A stretch of DNA of 64,000 nt, taken from positions 193,824-257,823 of the forward strand of contig QKWP01000234.1 of assembly GCA_003550325.1 (NCBI GenBank), given 5' to 3'. Under the pieces are notes generated by a model. That model did not search any database and had not been told where the DNA came from. It saw only the letters and a list, made by a program, of their open reading frames with translations. The translations under genes and the position numbers were made by a program. This stretch comes from Gigaspora rosea (lineage: Eukaryota > Glomeromycota > Glomeromycetes > Diversisporales > Gigasporaceae). Positions 36,754 through 48,830 of this stretch are shown here, piece by piece; positions within the stretch are counted from its first letter, which is position 1, and each line of letters begins with the position of its first letter.

Positions 36754-36959
36754 TTAAGCCTTTTATTCACAAACAAGTTTATCAATTTTTTTTAAAGATC
36801 GCTAACCTCTTTAACTACATCACATTCGACAAATTGCTTCATGACTACTATGTAAGCACAAATGGTGCCCCTTGCATATATTGGTTTAAAATTAAGGTCA
36901 TTTTTTTTAACACTGATATTTTTAAAATAACAGGTATGCGTACCTTATCTTGATCTAAC

Positions 36960-37070
36960 TTGATTGATCAATCAAATTATCGGTGCTCTTGTTATTGATC
37001 AATTGATCAATTGTGTATCTAATTGACTTGTTGTTAATCAATTGATCAATCAAATTATCGGTGCCTCTAA
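36960..37070. repeat. TTGATCAATTGATC word cluster
   Basis: Repeats of TTGATCAATTGATCAAT and two copies of CAATCAAATTATCGGTGC within 110 bp. This looks like a hAT subterminal array and could be the right end of the decayed hAT to the left, with a TIR starting TTAGAGGCACCG. The matching left end was not found. Confidence 0.45.
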
Positions 37071-37079
37071 TCTTTAAGT

Positions 37080-37760
37080 TTTATTTGCAAATATAAGTAA
37101 TCTAAATGAACAATCTGCTTTATATGAATTAGGGTTGAAAAGGACAAATAAAGTTTACTTGATAATCCTAACTGAATATATCAAGCTGGTCATTATTATT
37201 AGGATTAAAATGGTTAAGTATAGCATTTAAATGGTTTAGAAGGTAATTTTGAATTTTCATTTGAATTTTTAAATTTTTTTATAACTTTTAGGCGGTAATT
37301 CATCAGCGGTATTTTATTTATATTTATTTATATTAATTGATGTAAATTGGTTTTAAATTTATTAAAGTTTAGAAATTTGTTATTTTGGGCGCCCATGGGC
37401 GCTATTATATGAACATGTATATAGAAGAGAATACTTGAAGTTACTTGAAATTAGTGCAATTACTTGTTTCATTATTTTCGTATATATATGTGTGTGGTGT
37501 TTATTATGTAACAATTCGATTATATCGTTTACATCAATATAGTAATATCGATTTAAAATCGATTTCAATTTATGTAATATCGATTTAAAATTGATTTCGA
37601 TTTATAGCCAGGCATGTTACCAGGCTTGAAATTAGCAAGATAGCAATCTTGAGAATTTAAAAAGGTTACATTAAAACATTTTAATTACACTAACGCTAAT
37701 ATAATATATATAAATTTGTACCGCAAAAATAAATTACCAAATTAATTTTATTTTTAATCT
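37080..37760. other. AT-rich stretch, no gene seen
   Basis: No coding or structural RNA signal. At 37530-37600 an ATCGATTTAAAATCGATTTC word is repeated in direct copies, which may be another hAT subterminal relic. Confidence 0.45.
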
Positions 37761-37768
37761 GAATTTAC

Positions 37769-38397
37769 AGGACCCCGAATAATCTATGTAAGGTTATATT
37801 TGAGCATCATAGTAAAAATTTTTTTGGTTAGCGGGTTTGGTTTGGTATATATAAGCTACATTTCACACATTAGATCAAACTTTTACCCATCTTTATCTTT
37901 TTTTAAAATACAACGTCTCTAAAAAAAAAACCGAACTTACGCTTACTAAAAAAAAAAAAAAAATTTTAAAAGTTCAAAATCTCTTAAGCCTATTTGATCT
38001 ATAAGCTGCCAAAAATCATAAATATATATATTACAAATTGTGCCAAAAAACTTAAAAAAAGTCGTTTTGACCAATTTTTTTCTCCTCTCCCTTTTACCTC
38101 TCTCTTCCATTTTTACCCCTCTCCCCCTTTTACCCCTTTCTCTCTTTTACTCTTCTCTCCTTTTTACCTGCCGGATTACTATTATAGCCCAGATTTTTTA
38201 TTAGCACATTTCAAATATAACATTTATAAAAATTACCTCTATTAGTATTCTTTAAAATATACCTATTTTGCCATTTAGCAGGTTTCAAATATAACCTTTT
38301 TCTCCAATACCTACTTTTCAAATATAACCTTTTTTGAAAAATGGCCCTCTATTAGCTATTTTTCAACTATGATCTCACATAGATTATTCGGGGTTCT
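37769..38397. mobile_element. hAT-type MITE, 629 bp
   Basis: Ends AGGACCCCGAATAATCTATG and AGAACCCCGAATAATCTATG (inverted), perfect 8-bp duplication GAATTTAC (37761-37768, 38398-38405). It is non-coding with a C/T-rich interior (CCCTTTTACCCC runs at about 38080-38165). It is the same family as 39647-40230. Confidence 0.9.
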
Positions 38398-39138
38398 GAA
38401 TTTACTAATTTGAATTCGGATTTGATCTAATTCAGATTTTCAACTGAATTTATCATAGCGAATCCGAATTTAATCCGAATGGCTTCTAAAAATTAGGATC
38501 GATGCACTAGTTAATTTTTAAATTAAAATATTTTGGCAACTATTTAATCAAATTTGCTAAAAATTTTTTATTTTGATCTTAAAATTATATAGAATTAAAA
38601 TAAAAAAAAATTTATTAAATTTATTAAGTTAGTTGTTAAGATATTTAAGCTTAAAGTTAGGAAAACTTTTACTTAGAAAAAATTTGTCCTTTTTCTACTA
38701 ACTTACTCTCATATACTATAGTGCATGTAGCCTAAAACCAACATTATGTGACCTCTGATAACTATATAAAATAAAAATGATTATAACTAATAATAAAAAT
38801 ATTATAACAAAAAAATATTTTTGTAAATTAGAGGTAGAGGGAACATAAATCAATTTTCATATAATTTATATAGTATAGCAAAATATTATAAATAAAGCAA
38901 ATACATGCTTCTAATAAAACTTTTAGAATTATAGCCAAAATTTTGTGGCATATAATTTGAAGCTTATTTGTTATACATAGTAAAATTTCAAACCCTATAT
39001 TATTTGAAAAAATCTACCTTTATATATTGATAAAAAAATTTAGATAATTCCAAATTTTACAAAAATTATTAATTCTGATTAGTTGAATCTATGTTGTTTA
39101 CAATCCTAATTGGTTGATTACTTGATTTCATATGATTA

Positions 39139-39557
39139 GGGGCATGCCATTTATTATATAATATTTTTTACTTAGTAGCCATCTCTAACCATATATGGTG
39201 TGATCATTTTATCTCATTCTGATTAATTAATATAATCAGTGTTGGCTTGACCAGACCAATTTGACTATTGGACCAGACCAATTTGACCAATTTGACTGGT
39301 CTGGTCAAAGGACCTGTACTGGTCAAATTGGTAATAGCATATTTAATATAATTTATTATATAATATATATATAATATTTATATAATAGACTTGACCAATT
39401 TGACCAGTTTGACCAATTGACCAATTTGACTAGACCAATTTGACCAGCAAATTTTTGGTTGACCACCATATCATCTAACACTGAATATAATATATAGACA
39501 TGATCACTACCTCTGATCATGTATCTATAATAAAAATTACGTAATAAATGATGCCCT
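39139..39557. mobile_element. TTA-flanked MITE (middle of triple nest)
   Basis: Ends GGGGCATGCCATTTATTA and AGGGCATCATTTATTACG (inverted) with TTA on both sides; own length about 164 bp. The ends resemble the GGGCAGTGTCATTAAT end of the fold-back at 4232, suggesting a PIF/Harbinger-like group. Confidence 0.65.
39237..39483. mobile_element. hAT-type MITE (inner of triple nest)
   Basis: Ends CAGTGTTGG and CAGTGTTAG (inverted), perfect 8-bp duplication AATATAAT (39229-39236, 39484-39491). Subterminal regions consist of GACCAATTTGACCAG words. 247 bp, non-coding. Confidence 0.9.
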
Positions 39558-39646
39558 TTATAACATGATCACTATTTAAATAATCTATATTCACCCTACT
39601 CTTAATTATTTACAATTATTATAAAACGCACTTATAGTGTTTTATC

Positions 39647-40230
39647 AGAACTCTGAACAATCTATGTGAGATTATACCGGTATTTGAAAAATTGCTAATG
39701 GAGGCCTGTTTTTAAAAAGGCTATATTTGAAAAGTAGGTATTGGACAAAAAGATTATATTTGAAAACAGCTAAATAACAAAAAAGGTATATTTAAAAGAA
39801 TGCTAATGGGGTAATTTTTATAAATCTTATATTTGAAATGTGCTAATGAAAAATCTGGGCATAAATGTAAAATTTGAAAAAATAGCAAAATCAAAAAAAT
39901 GCAAAAATTGGATAAAAATTACCCAAAACAGAAGGGCTTTTTTTAAATTTTTTTTATTTTGTAGTATATATTTTTATAATCTATAAAACATTATGGATCA
40001 GATGAGCATATGAAATTTTCTAAAAATTTTTTTTGTTTTTTTGTTTTTTTTTAAAGAACATTCTGTTTTTTTTTTTATAAAGAACGTTGTATTTCAAAAA
40101 AAGTTAAAGCTGAGTAAAAGTTTGATTTAATGTTTAAAATATGGCTTATATATACCAAAACAAAAATGCTAAACAAAAAATAATTTACTATAATACTTAA
40201 ATATAATCTTATATAGATTATTCGGGTTCT
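39647..40230. mobile_element. hAT-type MITE, 584 bp
   Basis: Ends AGAACTCTGAACAATCTATG and AGAACCCGAATAATCTATAT (inverted), duplication GTTTTATC / GTTTTATG (7 of 8). It is a relative of 37769-38397 in the same orientation. The fold-back at 40238 inserted exactly at its right junction. Confidence 0.85.
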
Positions 40231-40237
40231 GTTTTAT

Positions 40238-40554
40238 GGGTGGCAATCAATTAATCGACAATTACTTCAACGACATAACATTTTACTGACAATTATTCAC
40301 CGACACGTTCATTTTACCAACAGTTTATTTCACTGAAGCTCATTTTACCGACAAAGTAATTCTGGTTATTATCGTTAGGATCAGGGTAGAATTAGGTAGA
40401 ATTAGGGCTAAAGTTAGGGTGCTTTTTGAAAAAAAACTTGTTGGTGAAATGAACTTTGGTGAAACATACTGTCAGTAAAATGAACTTGTCAGTGAGTATT
40501 TGTCAGTAAAATGTTATGTTGGTGAAGTGATTGTCGGCGAAATAATACAAACCC
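40238..40554. mobile_element. 317-bp fold-back MITE with 9-bp TSD
   Basis: Perfect 9-bp duplication CTGTTTTAT (40229-40237, 40555-40563). The arms share CATAACATTTTACTGACAA and are built of TTCATTTTACCGACA words. The centre has TTAGGATCAGGG/AGTTAGGG words. The 9-bp duplication suggests a Mutator-like mobiliser. Confidence 0.8.
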
Positions 40555-41093
40555 CTGTTTTATTACTATAGATAAATTAATTAGATTTGCAAATTTGTAT
40601 AACAAAAACAAAATAATAAATTTTTACAAAACAAAAAACAAATTTTAATTACTTTAGGATTAGGTAAAGCTAGAATTTTATCGGAGTATAGTATATACAA
40701 ATTTAGCAAGAAATTTTTTTTATTAAAGCCCCAAAGGTAGTTTTATAAGCAAAATTTAGAGATATGAATGTTTTTTTAAAAAAATAAACAAAAACGAAAT
40801 TTTTTGTTACAACTGATCTTAAATTTTAATTGGCTATTCTAATAGTTTTGTATAACTTAGTATAAAACACTATAGGTACATTTTAGTAAAACTAATTATT
40901 TAAACTTTGTATTATATTATTATAAAAACAAAATTTTTTTTAGTTTACTCAAACTAAAGTTATTAGACAAAATATTTAATATATCTTAAAATTTTGGCTA
41001 CTAATATAAAATTTTTAAAAATTTTTTATTATTCTAAAATCTAATTGGCTAATTTTTTATATAACACAAAATTTTTATAATAAAAATTTTTAA

Positions 41094-41775
41094 GGGTAGA
41101 GTACAACAATCTATATTTTAATAGTGATCACGTTACTAATTTTTTTTACAATAACATTCAATTGAAATCAGATAATAATCATATGTTATTGTATGTTACA
41201 GTCAACCCTCCATAAATGCAACTCGCAGGGACAAGCCTACAACGTGCATTTAGGAAAGTTTGCATTTAGAGTGAGCCAATTAAATTGCAGCTTTAAAAAT
41301 TTAATTAACAAGTTTGTGTAACTTCTACTGAAACTGTATAAACTATCTTAAATACTAAAATTTGATTGGCTACGTGCATTTAGGGAGGTTAGTATAATAT
41401 AAAATGTTATTCAAGAGAACGTGCATTTAGCACTAATAACATCTTACAGAATAGAAAAAAACGTGCATTTAGGGAAGTATTGCATTTATGAAAGTTGCAT
41501 TTATAAGGTCCAACTGTATTTATATTGTACTACCTAAGAAAATCTCAATCGTCCTAAGAAAATTGACAATATATACAAGTAGATTTTTTTAATATAATGT
41601 GTGGTGTTAAAGTTTCACTACCATAAATAGAAAGATTTGACCTATATGCAACAAAATTTTGGCCAAAATTGGATACGTTCTCAAAAATCTTTATCAATAG
41701 CATATTTATGCTCCTATATAAAAATATTTTTGTATGACGATCATATATGAAAATAATCAATGTTGTACTCTACCT
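41094..41775. mobile_element. TTAA-flanked MITE, copy c
   Basis: Ends GGGTAGAGTACAACAATC and AGGTAGAGTACAACATTG (inverted), TTAA on both sides (41090-41093, 41776-41779). Minus the nested element at 41199 it is about 362 bp. Confidence 0.8.
41199..41516. mobile_element. Tigger-like MITE nested in copy c
   Basis: Ends CAGTCAACCCTCCATAAATG and CAGTTGGACCTTATAAATGC (inverted) with TA on both sides. GTGCATTTAGGGA words recur inside. 318 bp, non-coding; the CAGT start and TA target point to the pogo/Tigger group. Confidence 0.85.
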
Positions 41776-42582
41776 TTAAAATTTTGGCTATGTTGTTGGC
41801 CTATAAAACATTACAAAAATTGGCATAACTTTTGAACTAGTACTTCGAATTTAATAAAACTACCACCATTCAACTCAGCTTGCTGGGATAGTTCGAAAGA
41901 GCTATAGTACGTCCCTGTAAGACCTCTGGTTGTCAAGATAGGAGTTGTCAAATATTTAATCTATATTCAGCAATCTGTTTGGCTAGATGATTGCTGCGGC
42001 AAAAACATTAGATCTGATAGATCTAAAAGATGTAGTTTTTATATTTTATATTCTAGATATCTCGTATATCATATTTATATCATTATCACATATATTACAT
42101 TTATTATATTTATACTATATATTTTATTAATAGTAGTTGTAGTATATATTACACATATAAAAGATATTGACCATATTTGTAAAATTTCAAAAAGTATAAA
42201 AGCGGCCGATGTGGACCCCAAGTTCAACATTGAGTCTTCATACTTTTTTACTAATAAATATATTTATTTATTACATAAATTAAACAATTATTATATCCTC
42301 ATATACTTCTAATTGTAGCCTCTTTTATAATTGCAAATTGTCTTAAATCTTCTTTGTTAAGTTTTCTTAAAAAACACCTGACTTAGATATATCACAGTTA
42401 ACAAAGTAAGGTTATACAAAGTGTTCATTGTCTAAGATCGCTCTAGTTACCTAATATTTTTGAAGAAGTAGATATAGGATAACAATATGATATTGGTTCT
42501 AGGCTATATACACTATACAACTATTAATAAAATATATAGTATAAATAGAATAAATATAATATATGTAATAAATAATATAAGG

Positions 42583-42660
42583 ACCTTGGGTCTAATAGCA
42601 TAGTGGTTATGTTTCATGATTACAAATTGAAAAGTTGTTGATTCAAATCTTATTGGCGGC
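42583..42660 (+). repeat. tRNA-like SINE head (second family)
   Basis: TCTAATAGCATAGTGGTTATG contains a good A-box (TAGCATAGTGG), and TTGATTCAAATCTT contains a B-box-like GATTCAAATC about 40 bp later. The sequence does not fold into a full cloverleaf, so it is a tRNA-derived SINE head, not a tRNA gene. It differs from the head of the S family. Confidence 0.55.
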
Positions 42661-42675
42661 AAATATTAATTTTTT

Positions 42676-43147
42676 TTTTTTTTTTAATATTAGGGGTGTA
42701 GCTCCTGCCCCAAACTTTATTAATACTTAAGTAGATTGACATTTGGTAGTACCGTAAATACATACATATTATATACCAGTATTGAGACTAGGACTTCAGG
42801 CTATAAACCTTTTATCTACGGCTAAAACCCACCAGAGCCTTCTGTATTCCCATTTATATAGATGACCTGGATTTGTACGTCCCTTTACAACCAACAATCC
42901 ACATTCACATGTCTGCCACTTTGCCCACATTTCCTAATTCATCACTTCCAATTTGGTGTGTGTTGCCAGGTAGGCGCTTAATGCTTCCAATTTGGTGTAC
43001 CCGAAATCTGGTGTTACCCAGAAAGTCCCTTACTAGCATACTTCTCGGGGTTCGTATCTCAAGCCATGCAGCTGCCTCTACCACATTGGGTAAGTATCTC
43101 AAGCCTGCATGCTGCCGCAACCAGCCGGTTTCCTGCGACTTGAGGAC
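42676..43147 (-). mobile_element. SINE-like copy S5, 5'-truncated
   Basis: The 3' third of the S family on the minus strand with the type-B tail (GGGGCAGAAGCTACACC-like hairpin), inserted with a 15-bp duplication CAAATATTAATTTTT on both sides. Poly-A appears as the T run at about 42670-42685. The duplication proves 5' truncation at insertion, as in LINE-driven copying. Confidence 0.85.
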
Positions 43148-43162
43148 CAAATATTAATTTTT

Positions 43163-43560
43163 ATTAGAGAACTAAAATATCATAAGAAACAGAAACCCAG
43201 AATATCAATAAATAGACTTAATTGAATAATTGGTATAACAAACTCTTTGAGGCTTAACTTGTTAGTTAGGATTTATGATTTGAATAACCAAAGTCATAAA
43301 ATATAGTAAAAATCAAGTCACAAACTTCTAGCGGTTTCCATAATGTACTATAGCTATTTGGTTAGGTGAAATGAATAAAAATCTGAGTTTAAAACTTGAA
43401 AAAAGACTATATTGGACTTGTGCCCAAATTATAGACTACAAATAAAGTAGTCTAAGTCGAACTTTCATATATAATAGTGAATTTACTATACATATATAAA
43501 TGTATCATATTTCATTAAATTAATAAAGAAATTAAATATAGTTGCATTTGCTAAACTAAA
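43163..43560. other. AT-rich stretch, no gene seen
   Basis: Lies in the loop of the fold-back at 41815. No ORF, terminus or RNA signal found. Confidence 0.5.
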
Positions 43561-43986
43561 AAACATATATAGAATATATGGTTTAAAAACTATATCTTTT
43601 AAATATATCATATATGATATTTTTGTCTACAGCAATTGCCTAGCCAATTAGCTTATAGATCTAAAGATAGATCTTTAATAACTTCTATCTTGTCAACTAG
43701 TAATCATTCAAAGATAATTTATAGTTTATTAGAACTGTTTTAGTAAGCTAAATCTATTATTAGTTGTTTTATCAAATTCTGCTTACTAGATCAGAAGTTA
43801 TGCCTGTTTTTGTGTTCTTCTATAGGTTAATATACTCCTGAACTTATTTTTAAATTCTATAAGAACTTAATAAAGGAAGATAACATCTGAGAAATATAAC
43901 CTCATAATATTGGATAGAACCAAAAATTTAGCCCTATAAATAGCCTTTATGCTATATTGTGAAAATATTTTTAAATATGTATAGAC

Positions 43987-44274
43987 TAGTGATGTGAATC
44001 TACCAATTTAACATATTCCTACCAGTATCTACTGGTAGGTGGTAGCTACTAGTAGCCACCACTACTAGTAAATCTACTAGTTACATAATAATAAAATTTA
44101 TTTGACAAATCATGTACTTTTTAATATTTATAATATATTATATAATTTTAAAATTTTATTTTATTATTTTATTGATATCTACCCTGCATATAATTTATTT
44201 AACGGTATCTACCGTTATTTAATGGTAGATACCAGTAGTAGATTCTTACCAGTAGCTACCAACTCATATTACTA
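43987..44274. mobile_element. hAT-type MITE, 288 bp
   Basis: Ends TAGTGATGTGAATCTACC and TAGTAATATGAGTTGGTAGC (inverted), duplication GTATAGAC / GTATAGAT (7 of 8). Subterminal regions are made of CTACCAGTA / TACTGGTAG words. Confidence 0.85.
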
Positions 44275-44282
44275 GTATAGAT

Positions 44283-44990
44283 ACTATTTCATAATATTTG
44301 GTTAAGAAATTGGCTAAAACTATTTGTTGAGTAGAATTTAGTTTTAGTTTCTAACAATTCTTCTAAATAGTAAATATAAACCAAAGTTCTAATACAATTA
44401 ACTTTATTATTTCTGAATCTGGCTATATTTCTTAGTGTCTAATAAGTTAATCAGACTTTTATTTTGGTTTTATCTCTTTGATTATAAGGGGAAATTCAAT
44501 ATTAATATTGGCTAGCTCATTTTATTCTAGTTTTTGCAATATTAATTCCACCAAAGTTGTCATATTTAAAGCAGTTTAAAATTAAAAAAATAAAAATAAC
44601 GTTAAAAAAAAAAATATGGGTTATATAATGATTATGAGATTATGCAGTATTGTCATTGGACATGTTCAACTCTATGTTTTTTGACCAATGTTCAAAATTG
44701 TTCAAAACTGTCTAAGCCTATGTCCAAGGCTTAAATAATTAATAAATTAATTTAATAAATATATAATTATATATTTTTTTAGGTGCTGGATTTATTTTTA
44801 AAAAAATTAAATAGATAATCTTAATAAAATTTTAAGTAATTTTAATTTGAAAAAATGTTCAAGATGTCCATAAAATATCCAATGTACTTTACTAGGTTTA
44901 TATTTAACAAGTATAGTATTTTTTTAGTAAATAGATATTAATTGGAGTTTTTAAAATTTGTCTATCCATAGTATAAAGTTTGTAAACATC
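44283..44990. other. AT-rich stretch, possible MITE relic
   Basis: Between about 44655 and 44885 inverted words CATTGGACATGTTCAA and CATTGGATATTTTATGGACA with GTTCAA repeats suggest a hAT-type relic, but no duplication could be matched. The remainder shows nothing. Confidence 0.35.
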
Positions 44991-46548
44991 CTATACTACT
45001 TTACTATAGATAAAATAGAGTTTTTTCTATTTTGATAATAATTTTTCTGTGAAATATTTATCTTTTGCAGTTTTGTAGCACAATACTTGCTCTTCTTTTT
45101 CGAATAACTGTTGAACTTTCTTTAACTTTTTATCCCAATAAAACTTTTGTTATATTGTTGAGTTTTTCTAATATTTTTCTTGGCTTGTTCCTTTTTAGCA
45201 AATAAATCTTCTACAAGTGTATACAATCTGGTTAAAAGATTTTTTTTAAAATTTTCTGTTGTTCAAATATAGACAATTTTGGCCCTCTGCTATAGATTAT
45301 AGGAAAAGTATAAACTTGGTAGTTGTATGTTTTGAGCTTTTATATGAAAATAGAACAGAAGGTATTAATTTATTCTATTCTATATTTTTATTAGCTAATT
45401 TAGCCAAGAATTTACATAAGATTCTATTAAACCATTTTACTAGTCTATTTATTTGTGGATAGTAAAAAGTAGTAAACAAGTATTTAATTTGGAATTTCTG
45501 TATCAAGCCTTTAATTAGCAAATTATTCAAATAGGTTTCTTGATTAGAAAGTATAAAATTAGGACATTCATGTTTATAAATAATGTTTTTATAGATAAAA
45601 TCAGCAGTTTGCTGAGCAATCACATTTGATATAGCCTTAGTCTTAGAATATTTGATTATATAATCTATAGCAACAATTATATATTTATTTCTTTGAGTAG
45701 TTGAAAGGAAGGGTTCAACAAAATCAAGTCCAATTTTGTCAAAGAATGCTTCTACTTTAATGGGATAAAGAGGGCCATATTGTCTATATTTTCCTCTTTA
45801 TTGATAACTATTACAAGTTTTATAGTTTCAAATATGCTCATACATTTGAAGCCAATATATCAACTTTGGATTTTATCAAATATTTTGTTAGTTCCAAATA
45901 TGCTCCAAGAGAATAGTTATATATGAGGTATAATACAGCTTCAACTTCATACTTTTAAATTACTTTTAGTAAGTTTTGGTATTGTTTCTTGTTTCTTTTA
46001 TATAGTTAATTGTTTTTAATACAAAAATATTAACTTTTCTTTTGTAATCATTCTTTTTGGTTTTTGAAAATTGTAAGGAATAGATTGCTAGTTCTAAAAA
46101 TATTTTTAAGTTTTGATAATGTTCAGGTTTTATTTTCGAATAAGGTGCTAAAATACTGACAATCTAAACTAAATTAAGTTTATTGTCAAGTTTAAAAAAA
46201 ATAAATTATATTCTAATAATAAAAGGTAGGGTTAGATATAGTCCTTCAAACAGAATTACAAAGGTAAGTAGAAAAGAAATTCCAAACAATTGTTGAAAAA
46301 GTGTTTTTAATAAAGATATCTACCATCAAATTATAGTCAGGTTAAATAATAAAATAATTCACTTATATATTGGTAAAAGTTTTTAAACAACTAAATGATC
46401 AGATTGTTGTTTAAACAATAGTTCTAAGAGTAATAGTTCATAGAGATAAAGTTCTAGTAGGGATAGGATATCCTCAAAATTGTCATTTGTATACTCTAAT
46501 ATCATTGTTTTATAGTTCAATAGAATATTATTTAATTGTTACCCAGAG

Positions 46549-47186
46549 TAGGGACTCTAGTTTTATGCGATGCGCATAATGAGCCAATTTTTAGCATCAC
46601 ATATGCGAAGCATAATTTGGCCCAAATCGCATAATAGTAACCCAGAGTAGGGACCCTAGTTTTATGCGATGCGATGTGATGCACATAATGAGCCAATTTT
46701 TAGCATCACATATGCGAAGCATAATTTGGCCCAAATCGCATAATAGTAAATAGTGCCTGTGATTGATCATTTTTAATATAAAAAATTTTGAGCGCAATTT
46801 TTTTTATATATGTTGTCGATCCTTGCATCAGATGATACCCGGCCTAAATTAGATTAGTGTTGGGGTAAAATTACGACAAATTTAGCAGTTAGTTTAGGCC
46901 AGTTGTTGCCGATAATTTAATGCTGGTCAATTGATAGTCATTTGATTCAATCTGACGCAAGTTTTAATCTGAGGCACAAAATAAATATAAATTCAAAATT
47001 CTGAAAAAAATTAACCAATCCAGATTGAGTATATTTATCACATGGTTAATAGTAAAAAAAATCGCATAATTTAACATAATTTTACGATCGTTTCGCATAA
47101 TTCTGAACGTAAAGCATTAGCCGCATAATTTGAACCAATCGCATCGCATAATTTGTATTTTATTTCGCATCGCACTAGGGACCCTA
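46549..47186. mobile_element. hAT-type MITE with duplicated left end
   Basis: Ends TAGGGACTCTAGTTTTATGC and TAGGGTCCCTAGTGCGATGC (inverted), perfect 8-bp duplication ACCCAGAG (46541-46548, 47187-47194). A third ACCCAGAG plus terminus lies at 46640-46660: the left 99 bp, target copy included, is tandemly duplicated. GCATAAT / GATGCG words are repeated throughout. Confidence 0.85.
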
Positions 47187-47194
47187 ACCCAGAG

Positions 47195-47808
47195 TCAAAG
47201 TTTAATGTAACAAGTAGAGTATTTATTACTATGTGCACAGAAACCTTTTTAATCTTTAGTAAGTTCTTTTTCTTTATCCTTAATACTAAATCATTTGCTA
47301 ATATGCTTGATATAGTACCAAATACAGAATTGGTTATTATATACTATTCCATTAGATAAAAAAATTATAGTTTTATATGGTCAAATACTATTGAGAAGAG
47401 TAGGGGATAAATTGTTATGTAATGCCTTTCTAACAATCTTTAGGTTCTGTAGAGTGTGTGCTTATCTGTATTTTAGGTTCATTTTCCGAGTTTTCTGATC
47501 TTTTGGTTCAGTTTTCTTTAGATTGAAAATATTTTTGCTATTTTTCTTTATAGTATTTATGTCTTCTTTCTTGATTTTGTTTTAATATTTATTATAGCAT
47601 TGTTATATCTCTCAAGTTTGCTTATACTTTCTGATTGAAACGTTTCTATTAGATTTTTAAAATTATTATAATTATTTTGGTCACAAAAGATAACTTCTTT
47701 ATCATTATATTCTTCATATTGATAAAGTAATTTTTGTTCTTTAGTAGTTATTGTGTAGATTATTGGGTAAGTTTGTAAAAGAGATTCAATATCGGCTTAA
47801 GTATTTTC
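47195..47808 (-). other. Spacer of the retroelement fossil
   Basis: AT-rich stretch between the integrase-side and RNase-H-side remains of the fossil, outside the MITE. No separate gene is seen. Confidence 0.4.
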
Positions 47809-48830
47809 TTAATTGAGGTCTATAATTTCAAAGTAATTTTTTTTATTGTTAGGTTCTTCATTGTTGCCCAAGTAGAATATTTTTACTTTATCTTCATCTA
47901 TTGGAATAGTAATTGGGTTTTTTGCAAAGGCAGCTTCAAAAGCTTTTTGCTCAGTAGGAAGGTCAAAAAAGTTAACCTCTTGTTCATTTTCTGATACTTC
48001 ATTCTCTTTATACATTTTTGATAAAAAGTTAGCATTGTTGTGTTTTCTTCTAGCTCTATAGATTATAGTAAAATTATATAGTTCAAAGTGCATAATCCAT
48101 CTAGCCCTTTTTTAACAAGTTTTGTAGTTCTAAGCCATTTTAAAACTACATGATCAGTAATTAGATAAAAGTGGTTTCCTTTTAGATATTGATAAAAATA
48201 TTCAACTACTTATACTATAGCTAAGCATTTTAGTTCTGTAGCTAAATAGTTTTGTTCAGCTTTGAAAAGGCTTTTGCTAGTATATTGATATGTTCGCTCT
48301 TGTTTTTATTAATTTAATCTAATACAGCTTCTAGACCAGATTGTGCTGCATTGGCATGAATATAAAAGGGTGTTTAAAGTTAGAATATTGAGAATTAGCA
48401 CAGTAATAAGATGATTCTTAAGAATTTGAAAGGCATTTTCTTGTTCATCTCCCTAGTACTAGGGTTGGTTTTTGTAGTAAAAGATTTAAGGGTTTAGCAA
48501 CTTTGAAAAATCCTTTTATAAATTTTCTGTAATAGAAGGCAAGTTCTAAAAATTCTCTAATTGCCAAACAGTAGTAGGTGTTAGAAAGTTCTTTACTTTG
48601 CTATCTTTTCTTTATTAGATTTTACTCTATCTTTTTTACAATATGTCCTAGGAATTTTAACTTATTCAAAAAGAAAAAGCATTTCTCTGTATTTAACTTT
48701 AGGTTAGCTTCTTGCAGTGTTTTAAATATGGTTTGAAGGTGTTGATAGCATTCTTGAAATATTTTTGAATAAATAGTAATATCATCTATATATACTACTA
48801 TGAACTTGTTAATAAAGAGTTACAAAATTA

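Larger units (their letters stand above)
38832..39601. mobile_element. TTAA-flanked MITE, copy d (outer of triple nest)
   Basis: Ends AGGTAGAGGGAACATAAATC and TAATCTATATTCACCCTACT, flanked by TTAG / TTAA. Without the insertions it is about 348 bp, close to copies a, b and c. It hosts 39139-39557, which in turn hosts 39237-39483. Confidence 0.75.
41815..43845. repeat. Fold-back with SINE-filled loop
   Basis: The left arm (about 41815-42080) and right arm (about 43570-43845) are inverted relatives: GGCATAACTTTTGAACTAG against GGCATAACTTCTGATCTAG, and GCTAGATGATTGCTGCGGC against GCTAGGCAATTGCTGTAGA. A second, smaller inverted pair of AT-rich arms lies at 42085-42160 and 42500-42575. The loop holds a tRNA-like head and SINE-like copy S5. 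No target duplication found. Confidence 0.6.
45000..48830 (-). mobile_element. Broken Ty3/gypsy-type retroelement fossil
   Basis: Minus-strand pol-like remains in the order expected of Ty3/gypsy elements: reverse transcriptase (about 48110-48800), RNase H end (about 47809-48160) and integrase core with its zinc region (about 45370-45900). No gag region, protease or LTRs were recognised, so only part of the element is present. It is broken many times and looks old. A hAT-type MITE (46549-47186) inserted into it later. Confidence 0.75.

Noticed and set aside
42583-42660. Functional tRNA gene
   Set aside because: A- and B-boxes are present but acceptor and T stems do not pair, so it is a tRNA-derived SINE head.
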